From: Bryum argenteum
Taxonomy: Eukaryota; Streptophyta; Bryopsida; Bryales; Bryaceae
Direction of reading: 5' to 3'
DNA: 64,000 nt
Assembly: GCA_037043015.1 (NCBI GenBank)
Contig: CM073321.1
Location: 1,555,001 to 1,619,000 of the forward strand
Shown here: piece after piece, positions 1 to 12,755 of the stretch
Layout of the letters: every line of letters begins with the position of its first letter
Position numbering within the stretch: position 1 is the first letter of the stretch
Notes under the pieces: model-generated
Database searches by the model: none
What the model was told of the DNA's origin: nothing
What the model saw: the letters and a program-made list of their open reading frames with translations, nothing else
Program-made: the position numbers and the translations under genes

Positions 1-1270
1 CTAACATGTCAATACTTCCAAAGGCCTTTTGCAACTATTCTAACATGTCTGAAAAAAACTGTGAACAAAAAACAATGACATTCAAATCAAAAGCATTCAC
101 AATCAAAACACACATTTTCAAAGACAATGGTTCCTATTTGTACCTTAGGTGATATGTGATCCGCTTCCAAAAACAGTAAATGATCACCTGCAAAACACGC
201 ACACAAGTTCATCACATTCATCTCCAAACAACATCATACTTCAATGTTCTTCTACAAACGTGCAATGTAAAACCTCAAATGCAATGCAAACTAAAACTTG
301 CTGGATTCTACAAAACTAAATAACATCACAAAATAAACTGCAATACACAAAACTGTGCAAACTAATCACAATATTCTACAAAAGTAGAAAACGGCAATTC
401 CAATCACAGAATTCTACAGAATTAGACAACAGCAATCCAAGTATTGAGGAATTCTACAGAAATAGGAAAAGCAGAGGACAGAGCTCTTCACCTCGAAATT
501 ATATCGAGGCAGCGATGACCTCGCTGCAGCGTCAACCACAGAGCTCTGAAAAACGTAAAAACAGCGACCTCCTCGGCGATGACCTCCTCGTCGAGGACCT
601 CCTCGCCGATGACCTCCTCGCTGCAGCGTCAACGGCAGGGGTCCGGAAAAAAAAAAGCGACCAATGTGACGGCTATGGCGCGCAAACTTCTCAGGAAATG
701 CAGACTGAGTTGTGCAGATGGGACGTAGAGCGACACACACACACAAACCGCGAGAATCAGACGCAAACGGGCGCGAATCACACACACAAACCACACAAAC
801 AAACGGCGAGAATCAACAAACGGCGAGAATCTCACAGAAACGGCCGTGCGAGCTGCGGTGCCAGCGAAGGCGCGACCTGCTGTGCGAGCGAAGGCGCCAG
901 CTGCGGCGCCAAACAAAACGACGACAAAAAAAAACAAAAGAGCGGAGACACAGCGCGCGAATCGAGGCGAAAGAGTGAGAATGAGCAGTGGCGAGGGGGG
1001 TGGCGCAGGGAGGAAGACGGGCAGCCGCCAAAACGCGGTACTTGATGTCCAATCATCATGTCATATCCGTGCGGGCCCATCATCACTTTTCATCATTGCA
1101 CGGTGATAGGCCCTCAAGCGCTCGGTCATGGGGCCTCGACCAATTTCATTATAATTTTTAAAAGAACAATTCGCGGTCATAGGCCTTGCGCAATGGTTTT
1201 TTTTTTAAATAAAAATTCATTTGCTTTTTGGGCAATTTATGTATACTATATAATAAAAAAAATTTTAAAA
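1..1270. other. No convincing gene; AT-rich flank with GC-rich block
   Basis: I see no gene. Positions 1-480 are AT-rich single-copy-looking DNA. Positions 480-1050 are GC-rich and purine-skewed, with short direct repeats of gatgacctcctcg at 560-635 and CA- and GCGAG-rich runs. Open frames here run through these low-complexity repeats on several frames of both strands at once, so I treat them as compositional. The block resembles the GC-rich promoter/leader segments at the centres of the transposons further right and may be a leader of another element reading leftward; that is inference. Confidence 0.5.
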
Positions 1271-2265
1271 AAATTCAAAGTTTAGAACTAGCATATTTTA
1301 ATTTAGTATTCAAGAATTGAAATTAGAATTCACAATAATTTATTCGCAATTTTTTTGTTTATAACATATTTAAAAAAAAACGAAAAGTTTAGAACTAGCA
1401 TATTTTTATTTAGTATTCAAGAAGTGAAGTTAGAATTCACAAAAAAAAATTTGCAATTTTCTTATTTATAACATATCTAAAAAAAACTAAAAGTTTAGAA
1501 CTAGCATATTTTTATTTAGTATTCAAGAAGTGAAATTAGAAATCACAAAAATTTATTCGCAATTTTTTTATTTTTATAACATATTTAAAACGAACTAAAA
1601 GTTTAGAACTAGCATATTTTAATTTGGTATTGAAGAAGTGAAATTAGAATTCATAAATATTTATTTGCAATTTTTTTATTTATAACATATTTTTAAAAAA
1701 ATCAAAGTTTAGAACTAGCATATTTTAATTTAGTATTCAAGAAGTGAACTTAGAATTCACAAAAATTTATTCGCAAGTTTATTATTTATAACATATTTAA
1801 AAAAACTAAAAGTTTAGAACTAGCATATTTTAATTTGGTATTGAAGAAGTGAAATTAGAATTCAAAAATATTTATTTGCAATCTTTTTATTTATAACATA
1901 TTTTAAAAAAATTCAAAGTTTAGAACTAGCATATTTTAATTTAGTATTCAAGAATTGAAATTAGAATTCACAATAATTTATTCGCAATTTTTTTATTTAT
2001 AACATATTTAAAAAAAACTAAAAGTTTAGAACTAGCATATTTTTATTTAGTATTCAAGAAGTGAAGTTAGAATTCACAAAAAAAAATTTGCAATTTTTTT
2101 ATTTATAACATATCTAAAACAAACTAAAAGTTTAGAACTAGCATATTATAATTTAGTAATCAAGAAGTGAAATTAGAATTCACAAATATTTATTCGCAAT
2201 TCTTTTATTTATAACATATTTTAAAAAAAACTAGAAGTTTAGAACTAGCATATTCATTCTTCTGT
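1270..2265. repeat. Satellite: about 107-bp tandem repeat, about 10 copies
   Basis: The motif agtttagaactagcatat recurs at about 1279, 1386, 1492, 1600, 1706, 1811, 1916, 2023, 2126 and 2235, a period of 105-109 bp. Each unit also contains a gaattcacaa stretch and a poly-T/A segment ending ataacatat. Units differ by a few substitutions and poly-A length changes. The array is non-coding. Confidence 0.95.
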
Positions 2266-2499
2266 TATTTAGAACAAATTCAAAACGAAATTAGATTATT
2301 CGCTAATAATACGTCAAGGACATGAAATGAAAGGATAATAAGAACTCAAACTTAAATAAACTAAGATTAACAAAAGAAGGGAACACAAACAACGCGAACA
2401 AAGAAGACTCAGTTAGAACATCAAGATATAAGTTAAGACTCTTATATATACCACCAGATACGAAGCTACTACCGAGACTTCTTAAGCGACTTCTGAGAC

Positions 2500-5300
2500 T
2501 TGTTCAAAGACTTTCGAGCCTTTTTTAGCGTCTTCCAAGGTAGGAATTAGGGTTTAAGGTTTTGTTTTTAGTCGTTTATGGGTTTGGTTCTACGGTATGT
2601 GGTAAAATATCCTATAATATCTCAATATTGCAACCTTCGTAAAGATATTTTTGGTTTGAAGCCCAGAACATACAACTATTATTAGTTCTTAAATGAAACT
2701 ACAAACAAGAAGTTGAATTTAAAGATTGCGTTACAAACCGAGATGCAATTAACTTCAAGATTTGCTAATAATATGTGAAGTTACGTTTTGAAGTCATAAT
2801 TCACAAAAATTTATTCCCAACTTTGTTATTTTGAACGTAGACTAAACTAAATTTGAGTTCACGGTAATAATTTTTTTTTGGTTACCTTAAATATGGGTTT
2901 GGGTACGAATAAGGGTTTAAGGTTTTTGTTTTAGTTGTTTACGATTTAGTAAGTACGGGTTTGGTTCTAAGGTATGTGGTTTAATATCCTAAGTCATATC
3001 TCAATAATGCAACCTTCGTGAAGATATTTTTGGTTTGAAGCCCAAATCAAACAACTATCATTACTTCTTAAATGAAACTACAAACAAGAAGTTGAATTTA
3101 AAGATTGCGTTACAAACGGAGATGCAATGAACTTCAAGATTTGCTAATAATATGTGAAGTTACATTTTGAAATCATAATTCACATTAACTTATTTCAACT
3201 TTTTTCTTTTGAACGTAGACTGAACCAAATTTGAATTCACGGAAAAAAAAATTTCTTAGTTACCTTAAATGTGGGTTTGGGTACGAATTAGGGTTTAAGA
3301 TTTTCGTGTTTGTTGTTTAGGGTTTAGTATTTACGGGTTTGGCTCTAGGGTATGTGGTAAAATATCCTAAGCCATATCTCAATAATGCAACATTAATGAA
3401 GGTATTTTTGGTTTGAAGTCCTAATTAAGCAACTATTATTTGACGCCATGAATTGGCCAATCCCTATTATTTTGGCAGCTTGAAATAATGTATATAGCAC
3501 AAATGAAAACAATGCCATGTAGATAATTGCATTGAAATCAACATGCCTTGAGTGGGCAAAAATAAATTATTAATATATTTTCCCATCTTAAAACTGGTTT
3601 GTTTCTTTTCACTCTACTTATTTCAATAGTGTGCGGCCAAATATAAAAGGGATGGGGCCAATTTAACGAATATGGCGTATTACTTCTTAAATGAAACTAG
3701 AATAAATAGTTGAATTTAAAGATGGCCATACAATCAGAGGTTGATTTTACTTCAAAAGTCGCTAATATTATGTACAGGTACATTTTTAAATCATAATTCA
3801 CATAATCTTATTCCCAATTCTATTAGTGATAACATATACAAAACCAAATTAGAAAAAATTTGCAATACATGCTAAATTACATATCGTAAATGTTTTCTCC
3901 ACGCTGTACATTCAAAATCACTTCATAACACATGATTCAAATGTTTCTGAAGGTATTAAATGATGTTCATGTAAAAGTATGTCAAAATTTGAGTTCACGA
4001 TAATATTTCTTTTATATTTACCTTACATGTGGTTTACGGTAGGGATTAGGACTTAGGGTTTTCGTTTGAGTCGTTTAGGGTTTAGGGTTTACGGGTTTCG
4101 CTCTATGCTATGTGGTAAAATGCCCTAAGCAATATATCAATTATGCAACATTTGTAAAGATATATTTGGTTTCAAGCCCAAAACAAGCAACTATTATTCG
4201 TTCTTAAATTAAAAGACGAAAAACAAGTTGGACTTAAAGACTGCAATACAAACCGAGGTAGATTTAACTACAGAATTTGTTAGTTATATGTGAAGGAACG
4301 CCTCAAAATCATAATTCACATAAATTCTTTCTCACTTTTGTTATTTTGAACATATACACAACCGAATATGTGAAAGTATATCAAAAATTGAGTTCACGAT
4401 ACAATATCTTTTACATTTAATATTAATGTGGTCTAGAGTAGAGATTAGGGTGTAGGGGTTTGATTCTAGTCGTGTAGGGTTTAGGATTTACGGGCTTCGC
4501 TCTTGGGTATTTGGTAAAATATCCTAAGCAAAATCTCAATAATGCATCTATCGTGAAGATATGATTGGTTTGGAGCCCAATACAATCAACTATTATCCGT
4601 TCTTAAATGAAACTTGAAAAAAAAGTTGAATATAAAGATTGCCATACAAACCAAGGTAGATTTTAATCTAAATTTCCTAATTATACATTAAGGTACGTTT
4701 TGAAATCCTAATTCACATAAATTTAATCCTAATTCTATTCTTTAGAACAAATACACAACCAAATAAGAACAAATTTGCAACACATGCTAAATTACATATC
4801 GTAAACGTTATCTCGAGGCCATCCACTCAAAATGACTATTTTGCACAAGATTCACATGTTTGTGAAGGTATGTCAAAATTAAAGTTCAGGATACAATTTG
4901 TTTTAGATCTATCATAAATGAGGATTAGGGGAGAGACTAGTAAGGGTTTACGGTTTTGGTTTTAGTTGTTTAGGGATTAGGGTTTACAGGTTTGGCTCTA
5001 GGATATGTGGTAAAATGTCCTAAGCAATATCTCAATCATGCATCTGTCGTAAAGATATGGTTGGGTTGAAGCCCAAAAACAAGCAACTATTATATGTTCT
5101 TAAATTAAACTAGGAAAAAAGTTGAATTTAAAGATTGCCATACTAACCGAGGTAGAATTAACTTTTAAATTTCCTAATTATATGTGAAGGTAGGTTTTAA
5201 AATTACAATTGACATAAATATATTCCCAATATTGTTATTTAGGAAAATCATATACAATACCAAATTACAACAAATTTGCAACACATGCTAAAATAAGAAA
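2500..5300. repeat. Diverged long tandem repeat, 380-490 bp unit, about 6 copies
   Basis: A block containing a ggtatgtggtaaaatatcc-like segment, then atttttggtttgaagccc, then cttaaatgaaact and a gaacgtagac or gaacatata segment recurs at roughly 2575, 2958, 3335, 4095, 4498 and 4990. Short TTTAGGG-like pieces (gggtttagggttt) occur inside the units. The units are clearly more diverged than the 107-bp array next to them. The copy at about 3.44-3.68 kb is interrupted by a small inverted-repeat element. Confidence 0.85.
3442..3680. mobile_element. MITE-like inverted-repeat element inside the satellite
   Basis: The left end ACGCCATGAATTGGCCAATC matches the reverse complement of the right end (ACGCCATATTCGTTAAATTGGCC) with small gaps, giving imperfect terminal inverted repeats of about 40 bp. 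The flanking satellite reads ctattatt before and attacttcttaaatg after; other satellite units have these joined with one copy of att, so a duplication of about 3 bp is likely. It has no coding capacity. The right 60-80 bp recur at about 33020-33096, so this is a dispersed family. Confidence 0.75.
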
Positions 5301-5980
5301 TTATTTTAGATATTGTACTTCAATGTTCAATAAAAATTGAATAAATCAAGTAACACTTAACGAGCTCAATAAATATACCACATCAAATATTCTATTTTGG
5401 TTTATTTCCGAATATGTGGATCTTCGCCATACCAAAATCTAGTTTTTTGCACACATTTATGGTAGAAGTACCTAAAACCACTAGCACCGCCACTATCAAC
5501 ACGTAGGTCTCCCAATAACCGCACCTAGCCTAAACTAGAATTGTTAGAACACTCAATTTAAATTGACCTATCAAAACAGTAAAGAAGCTATTGATTTTGG
5601 GTCGAATCATGAATGGAAATTTATAACAGCTACGGTGGTGTTTGCAGAATTACCCCATAGGTTGATTACGGGTCCTCCACTACTTTACTGTTTGAAGATT
5701 TGTAATAATTCGTGTGTTTCACAAAAAAATATGAAAAAGTTGTAAACCTTCTTAAAAAGTATCTTGATACCCAAAAAATATTACCCATTATAAATAGACC
5801 AGCTATAAATGGGCAAATTTCCTTATGTTGGTGGTTATGGGTACAACGACCATATTTAACCCGTTGTATGTGGGGGCCGCACAATAATTTATGACCCGAT
5901 TGAATGCCGCGCGCGGCTCATCATTGCGGGCAGTTCAATGAAAGTTTATATTCGGGCAGGGCAGCCTCCTCCAAAATTCG
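5300..5980. other. AT-rich spacer, no gene seen
   Basis: There is no gene with codon structure or splice support. The stretch contains some short inverted repeats, such as acccatt..aatgggc around 5784-5815. It lies just upstream of the presumed promoter of element E and may contain the unrecognised left end of that element. Confidence 0.4.
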
Positions 5981-5987
5981 GGGGGAA

Positions 5988-6070
5988 TATAAAGGCCCGC
6001 CCCTCACAATGAGCTCCCATTTCATGAGTTTTTTTCCGCTCACTTCGTCGTTCTCTCTTGGAGGGTTGAG
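5988..6070 (+). promoter_or_regulatory. Probable promoter and 5' leader of the element E transposase
   Basis: A TATAAA box at 5988-5993 sits in a GC-rich context (gggggaatataaaggcccg). About 30 bp downstream a pyrimidine-rich leader begins, and a good splice donor (GAG/GTTAGT) lies near 6071. The palindrome-bearing intron would then run to the acceptor at 7012. This matches the arrangement in element B, where a short first exon precedes a palindrome-rich intron. The start site is not provable from sequence. Confidence 0.5.
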
Positions 6071-6188
6071 GTTAGTATTTTCGTGACGTCATCACTTTAA
6101 TGACGTCATTATGATTAGCTGTCAGTGTCAGGTTACTTTGCTGACGTGTCAGTGTCAGACTGTCGTCAGCAGCTGACGTCATCTCGAC

Positions 6189-6822
6189 TTACGAACTGCC
6201 GTTCGTAAGTTGACGAACTGCAGTTCGTTAACTTACGAACTGCAGTTCGTTGAATTAAGATCTGGAGTTCGTCTTTTTTATATGAAGGGATCCGCAAATA
6301 CTGTGTCACGTCAGACCGGAACAACACACTTACATTTCAATGTAACCGACAGTTCACGATATACGAACTACCGTTCGTAAAGTATAGCACGCTTGAAATG
6401 CAACAATAGTTTTCGCTTCTCTGTTAAGTGTTGAAGTGCTTTTGCTCCGAATTTTGAATCCTTGCGGAGTAGCACTTGCCGCGTTTGGCAGTAGTAAAAG
6501 TTTTACGACCTCTCCTTTGTAATCACAATTTGAATGTTGTTGTCACGCACCTTTCTAATACTAGAGGGAGCTTCGCTGTGTTGATGGCCGGTATCAATTT
6601 TACCTGAATCATTGTGGAGGCCAAAGCAATTTGGATTTACGAACTGTAGTTCGCTAATGGCAGCTTTGAGGTTGAGGCGATCGATATGAAATTCTGGGTA
6701 TAGGTCAAGTTGGTGGATGATCGATGGAGTTTTTCTTTAGCGATGCACTGGACGCAATGCATTGATTGTGAATGCAATGTCTGCTTCCTATGATAACGAA
6801 CTTATGAACTGTGCTTCGTACC
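6189..6822. repeat. Palindrome family E, about 7 dispersed copies
   Basis: The consensus is TTACGAACTGCAGTTCGTAA. Good copies lie at 6189-6208, 6213-6228 and 6235-6250; weaker ones at about 6261, 6362-6380, 6637-6656 and 6803-6820. Flanking DNA between copies is unrelated, so the palindrome itself is the repeated unit. All copies fall in the presumed first intron of the element E transposase gene. I found none in the part of E right of 27415. Confidence 0.85.
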
Positions 6823-7012
6823 GCCTGCATCAATTTTAGTGTCGTCCGAGCACCTTCAATGTTTGCATCCTTAGCGGTCCGCACATGCAGTAGTGTCAAA
6901 TTTAGATTGAGTAGGAGAGCGCTGGTCTGGATGCGATTACGTGCAGGATAGCGTCGGTAATTAAGATTACGAATAACTAATGGAAGCAGAGGCATTGTTG
7001 TGTGTTGTGTAG

Positions 7013-7031
7013 GTCCTGGTGTTCAAGGTAT
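7013..7031 (+). pseudogene. Left part of the element E transposase exon cut by element A
   Basis: These 19 bases after a tgtgttgtgtag acceptor are the left fragment of an exon that continues at 27415. In the frame beginning CCT-GGT-GTT-CAA the reading passes through the GTAT duplication and stays open to the donor after 27494. The open junction shows that the insertion hit a coding exon and dates element A as younger than element E. Confidence 0.7.
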
Positions 7032-7055
7032 AACCTCGTATTCGTTATAATGGGA
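7032..7055 (+). repeat. Left terminal inverted repeat of element A
   Basis: It reads AACCTCGTATTCGTTATA followed by ATGGGA. It matches the reverse complement of 27391-27414 at 23 of 24 positions. The preceding four bases GTAT (7028-7031) are repeated after the right terminus. Confidence 0.9.
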
Positions 7056-7454
7056 GAAGAACAATCTCCCAAATTAATACATGGAGTTCAATGGAGCTAA
7101 AATTCACTCAGTTATTGGCCACACCGTAAGCATATGTATTATGAAAATAAAATTTCCATTAAATTGGGAGGTCCACTTAGATCAAAACATTATGTAGAAA
7201 GCATGACATGAGATGAAGAAAATAAAACAGAGTGATTAAGACCCTTGTGTTAGCAATATGATAAGCACTTATCGTAGATTGGATCAACATCGTAATATGA
7301 AGAATTGGATTGCATCAACCCATAATTTGAATATATAATAGGAAATGAACAAAATACAGTATAATATGTAATTCACTTACGACTATATATTAGAATACAA
7401 ACTAAAGGGTCTAAGAGTCGGCTATCGGATGCGTAGAGCATCATTGATGGAATA

Positions 7455-10361
7455 CTACTCTTCTGAAGATGTGGCAAGTTCTCCCAAAGAGGCCTTTATG
7501 ATATTGATTTGAATTTCAGGTATTGAAATAGTCATATCTTGCCCCATTCCGTCGTCCCCCCTAGGTTGCCTTGTTCTAGATTTCCATGCTGTGAAAATGG
7601 CATCCGTACTTTGAGATGAAACGTCGACGCCTCTCTCCACCGTCCAACGTAGCTTTTTGTTTACATCCCAACCTGTATAATACTTTTGAACATCCCTATC
7701 CCGTGATATGGGACGAAAAAACTGGATTTCTACGGTATTAGGTAAGTCTGGGTTTGAATTTGGATCAGACATAGCACGCCCTATCCAAAATGGACGGCCA
7801 TCTGTGCCACATGGACGTAGTGCAACAAAATATCCCTTGTAAAGGTCACGTCCAACTCGGAATGACGGAGCTGGTCGATTACGTCTTTGACCTACAAAGT
7901 GGTCGTCCTCGCCGTACTCTTCACAAAGTGTCCCCTCCAATGTAAACTCATCTTCTACAGCATGCGCGAGACGAGTTGATGGCCAAAACTCATGTTCCAA
8001 CTCCGGAGCTTCTTCAAGAGTTGACGGGATACCAGGCTGCTCGGATATTAGTGTATCCATAGGTATTCAAAGAGCTTCCTTTACGTTGCTCCAATAGTAT
8101 GAGAGAGGCTCATACAGTCGCCTTGATTCGATTGACTCACGTGATGATCGCTCCCAATGGTCAACAAATCCTGAAACTCCTTTCACAATCTCCGGCAAAT
8201 GACGATCCGCATTGGTCGCATGACTTGTGGTACCCCCCTAGGCCATAGCGATCTACCCTCTGAATCCTCCTTCCATAACTTAATGCCCCCCTCATCACCT
8301 CTAGGAAGCCATTCATCGTCATGGCAAAGAATTTTGTACTTCATAACCGGGCACCCACGTGCATCGAGGAAGAACTTGAACTGATGCGCTTTTGTATGTC
8401 CAACCAATGCTTCATCACCCTCCAAAGAACCACTCTTGAATGAAAGATTTGAAGTTAGGAACCTCTTGAACGAGGTGAGGAATGACAGAAGTGACTCTAG
8501 CTTCATGAAAGATTTCATGAGAAGAGGGATAGTAGGATAATCCTCCTTATGCAAAGCCATGCTCCAACGACCAAATAATGCATCTATGTCATCATGAGTG
8601 TGACCAACTAGCATAAAATTAACATATACTTCTCGAAATACCCGTTTGGCTACGAGAAAGGACCAGAAACTGAAGACAAACCTATTTTTGTTGTCACTAA
8701 CAGCATTGTCCATTTGTACATTTAATATAGGGGGCAATGGCCTAGGTGGAACCAAAATGTTTGGAATCGGGCCAAGTGGATCCAAACACATCTCTGAACC
8801 ATGAAGAAGAGCTGCGTAAAGAGGATGCAAAGATGCCTCTGTAAAAAGTTGTCTGGAGGAGGATTTCGGCGGAGCCTCCCGGATCGCGTGGCGACTTTCG
8901 CAAATGACCCCACAAAGTGTAATTTGCATCATGTGAGAAAATATCTAATCCAAAATGCGCATAGCGCTGATCTACATGTCCATGAGCTAAAATGCACATT
9001 CTTTGCTAGAGGCAATTTCATAAGACCATCTAAGTTCTTCACCTTGTGGGATAAGGCAGGGGAGGCTGTCTTCGAGTGGTCCATCTTGTCATGCATAATA
9101 GTAAGAACCTCATGAGGCATTGTCTTCGACCTAAAACGATTGAGGTAATACAAATCCCTATGAGCAAACGCCGAGTCCAAGTGCGCACTTAGTTTCCTCG
9201 ACCATAAAAGTGCAGATTGACTTCCTGGTAAGGTGAGCTTCATCAAGGAGTCAAATTCATGACACTTTGAGCACCGTGCGAAATTTTCTCCTGCCCTCTT
9301 CGCGTAGTACTCAGGATAGCTTAGTCGGCGGATTTTGCTAATGCTTGAAGCTGACACTGGTGGAAGCCCGCATTCAGCAAGATGTTCGCATATAGGCGGA
9401 ATCTGATTTTTCCACTTAAAACTTGCAGGAAGTATCTTCGTTACAACCTTCTCCCCTGAGGAGAGGCTATGAGACTTGTGAGGCATGTGGTCAGCATGCC
9501 TAGCAAGTAATGCGCCCAAGACAAAGAGGCTACAACAAGATGACCCCGGCTTTCGTTTTCCAAAGATTCCCATGATGTTGGGCTTGAACCCAAAGAACAA
9601 GCGTTCAAAGCGTTGCGATAAAAGACGCTAGAACTAACACCCATAATTTGCATCCACGCTAACGGACATACGTCTATGCCTTCAAGTGTCACCACATTCC
9701 GCCCATTAGCGTTGGTATGAAATTGTCGATGAACATCTAATTTGATGTGATTTACGAACCGCATCATTGTGTGTTTTCATACATGCGAGACCTAAGAATC
9801 TTTATCTTGTCTCTAGGGTAGTGTTGGACACGATTTTCGGCTACAACAAGTATTCGATGCGACTTCGTTGATTGACTCGCCGAGTCAACAAGTTTTTGCT
9901 CTGAGGTGTCTTTGGAGTAGGAACATTCCTTTTGGAATTGTCATACGTCGAGTCGTCTACCATTGACCCGACCTGTTCTTTAACCCATCGGTTGTACACA
10001 TCCCACCCGGGTATGGTGCAATGAGACTTACACCGTCCAAAAGAACTCGATCAATGGGCCACGACTTGAAGGAGTAAATCCAGTCGTCAGGATTGTCCAC
10101 AGGCACAAACAAAGTTGAAATTTGCACAACAATAACCGATTCACCAAGGGGTCCAGAAGTATCAGTAAGGGCACTGGATCGTAAATTCCGAGGTAAACCT
10201 TCAGCAATTTTGAGACCATCACTGTCAAGTAACGCCACAGTTCTTCCCGACCAGAGCCGAGGTGGAACAACCTCAAACTCTGGAATATCCGGATTCTCTG
10301 GTGGAACAACGGACTCCTCCTCAGCGGATGAGGTGTCCATGCTGCAGATGCACAAGAACAT
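7455..10361 (-). pseudogene. Element A transposase (DUF7869-type), multiply frameshifted
   Basis: From the 5' side (right) it has a DUF8039-like segment at 10361-10028 (VALLDSDGLKIAEG, then YSFKSWPIDRVLLDG), a gap, then the transposase core. Recognisable motifs are IMHDKMDHSKT (about 9090), VQMDNAVSDNKN (about 8700) and LVGHTHDDIDALFGRW (about 8600-8570), the three acidic clusters of the DUF7869 group and presumed RNase-H-like catalytic residues. The C-terminal part (8060-7455) aligns with element E (GRDLYKGYFVALRPCG against GRDILKGFLVFVRPAEG). Compared with E and B, the frame shifts near 9600, 9000, 8920 and 8195, with an in-frame TGA just before 8060, so it is a pseudogene. Transcription would start in the centre of the element and cross the left palindrome array. 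Confidence 0.85.
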
Positions 10362-10639
10362 AGAAACAAGTTATAAGAAAGGCTATTGATCACAGCAAAG
10401 TCCCTGACAATATTGATATAACGACTCCTTGTATAGTATAGCTCCAGTTGATCTAACCAACGCCTTGTAGAAGGCGAGCACATGTAGTTTGAAACGGATT
10501 TATTGAAAATGAATGTCACAAATTGGAGTGTCACAAACTTAACGTCGATTTTTGAAGAAGTGTATGTCATCACATCCACCATAGTTAATAGAGTCCAAGG
10601 TCTTAGCTGAAGACGAGGTAAACCTCAGATATTGACATG

Positions 10640-12050
10640 TAACGCTAATTAGTTCCAATCGAGCTAAACGCCTCGAAGAATTGATTGATAAACAGAATAG
10701 TTGGACTCCAAGTAAACTTCTTAGCGAAAATGAGTTTGACAGTTTAGCTAGAATGGAGCTAACACTTTCAGTATCGATTATGCTGCAATTTAGCTCGAAT
10801 CGAGCTAACCGACGTAGTATCGGATGCCTTAGTTACACTTTAGCTCGACTCGAGCTAAACTTATCAACTACAATATATCTTAGCTTTAGCTCGAGTCGAG
10901 ACGGTAAACCATCTTATACAAATCAAGTCCAAATTTAATTCTTGGACTAGGTAATTTGGATTATTCACCTTGACTCGAGCTTAAGTGTTCGACTTTCAGA
11001 GGTCGTATACTTTAGCTCGAATCGAGCTAAATTGCTCGAGTTTGCTAAGTCTCAGCTTTCAAGAGTCTGTAATGTAATCAGTTAGTTTAGCTCGAATCGA
11101 GCTAAACTTCACAGTCTAAGGATTTAACTAATTACATCAGTTCTCTTTTCTATATCGGTAAATTCTGACTTTCTTAGAGTCACATTTTAGCTTGACTCGA
11201 GCAAAACTGAGTTACATACTGGGAGACTTTGAATCTTTAGATTAGCTCGACTCGAGCTAAACTTACCAGATTTCAAAGGCTTGTAATGAAATCGTTAAGT
11301 TTAGCTCGAATCGAGCTAAACTTCGTACTTGGAGAATTAGAATATATACATTAACTCACTCTTCTTTTTAAGTAAATTCAGACACACTTAGGGTCACAGT
11401 TTAGCTCGAATCGAGCTAAACTCAGTTACATATTGGGCGAGGTTGATACCTCAGTTTAGCTCGACACGAGCTAAACTTACCAGATATCAAATGATTGTAA
11501 TGAAATCGTTAAGTTTAGCTCAACTCGAACTAAACTTCATAGTTTGAGGATTAGAATGTTTTCATTATCTCACTCTTCTATTTAGGTAAATTCAGACATA
11601 CTTAGGGGCACAGTTTAGCTCGAGTCGAGCTAAACTGAGTTACATATTGGGCGAGTGGGGTGCCTTAGTTTAGCTCGACTCGAGCTAAACTGAATGGGTT
11701 TCAATTTTCTCAAAAGTAAACGTCTAATTTACCTCGAGTCGAGCTAAACTGAGGCACAGTTTGCGCCAGCTGGATTATGTAGTTTAGCTCGACTCGAGCT
11801 AAACTGGTTAGCTTTCAACAAACTCTATTGAACGTGTAGTTTAGCTCGAATCGAGCTAAACATTTATGTCTACAATTAGTCATAGTTTAGCTCGAGTCGA
11901 GCTAAATCGCTCAACTTTGCAAATTCCTATAGTTTAGCTCGAGTCGAGCTAAATTACTCGACTATACAAGCCCCGCAATTTAGCTCGATTCGAGCTAAAT
12001 CAAGGCACACATTGGTAGTTACGGTATTTAGCTCGACTCGAGCTAAATGT
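10640..12050. repeat. Palindrome family A, left array (about 23 copies)
   Basis: Each copy is half-site TTTAGCTCGA, one free base, and the reverse complement of the half-site. Clean copies occur at about 10841, 11011, 11086, 11243, 11300, 11400, 11613, 11669, 11781, 11840, 11886, 11934, 11979 and 12028; others carry one to three changes. Spacing alternates about 55, 58 and 100 bp, forming a higher-order unit near 210 bp. The array is the reverse complement of the right array (18566-20240), spacers included. It lies upstream of the minus-strand transposase coding part, probably in its leader or first intron. Confidence 0.97.
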
Positions 12051-12755
12051 CTTCACTCTTTCTCTCCGATAATCACAAATAGCATATTTCGAGTACCGCT
12101 TCTCCTAATTCTCTCAAAAGCAATAGGTTTGCACTCGAGACGGATGCATTGAAAATGAAGGCTTGCATGCACTTACATTGAAAACACACAATCTTAAGCA
12201 TCACAAAGAAAGGCGTCCCACGACGCATGTGGAACGCTTCTCAGGTTTAGGGTTTATGACGCCGAAATTGAATTGTAAAATGCAAGAAGCACGTCACGAT
12301 ACCGAGACACACAATTCAATAAACGCCATATGCGTGGAGTCTTACCTTGACGCTTGTGTGGAGCACATCTTGATCCCTACGTGCAGCGTGCTGGAATCTG
12401 AAACGCCGACGGAGCCCGAAACCGCGAAGGAGGAGCATCACCTTCAGAAAATGAGGAAAAAGGAATCAACATGGCCACGTTCTCAGAGGTCATTCAGATT
12501 CGTCTGGCCTTTCCCGCGCTCCACCTTATCTCGAGATGAGGCGGGAAATACAAATGCGATTTGTCAGGAAAATCGGTGGTGAGATTCCGGCGGGAAAATT
12601 TCTTCTCCCTATATTTCTACATAGAAGTAGCATCCGCGAATTCAAGCGGGAATCCACCCGCCATTCCTGCCTACTGCGACAAATTCTGTACATTCCTGCT
12701 ACAAGATCAATCGTAATATTACACTCATTGGCCGAAATAGGCTTCCAATGAAAGT
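12050..12755. other. Palindrome-free, GC-richer flank of the element A centre
   Basis: The palindromes stop abruptly at 12048. This segment has mixed composition with no gene I can support; an open frame at 12163-12582 has no recognisable motif or splice support and is probably chance. By analogy with B, the divergent promoter of the minus-strand transposase should be here. I see no clear TATA box. Confidence 0.4.

Noticed and set aside
515-1045. 176-codon open frame in the GC-rich block
   Set aside because: Several frames on both strands are open together; composition is repeat-driven and no motif is recognisable.
9850-9900. TTGACTCGCCGAGTCAA palindrome as another element-specific family
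   Set aside because: Only a single copy was found.
12163-12582. 139-codon open frame at the centre of element A
   Set aside because: No domain, no splice support, and located where the divergent promoter is expected; kept only as a possible leader.
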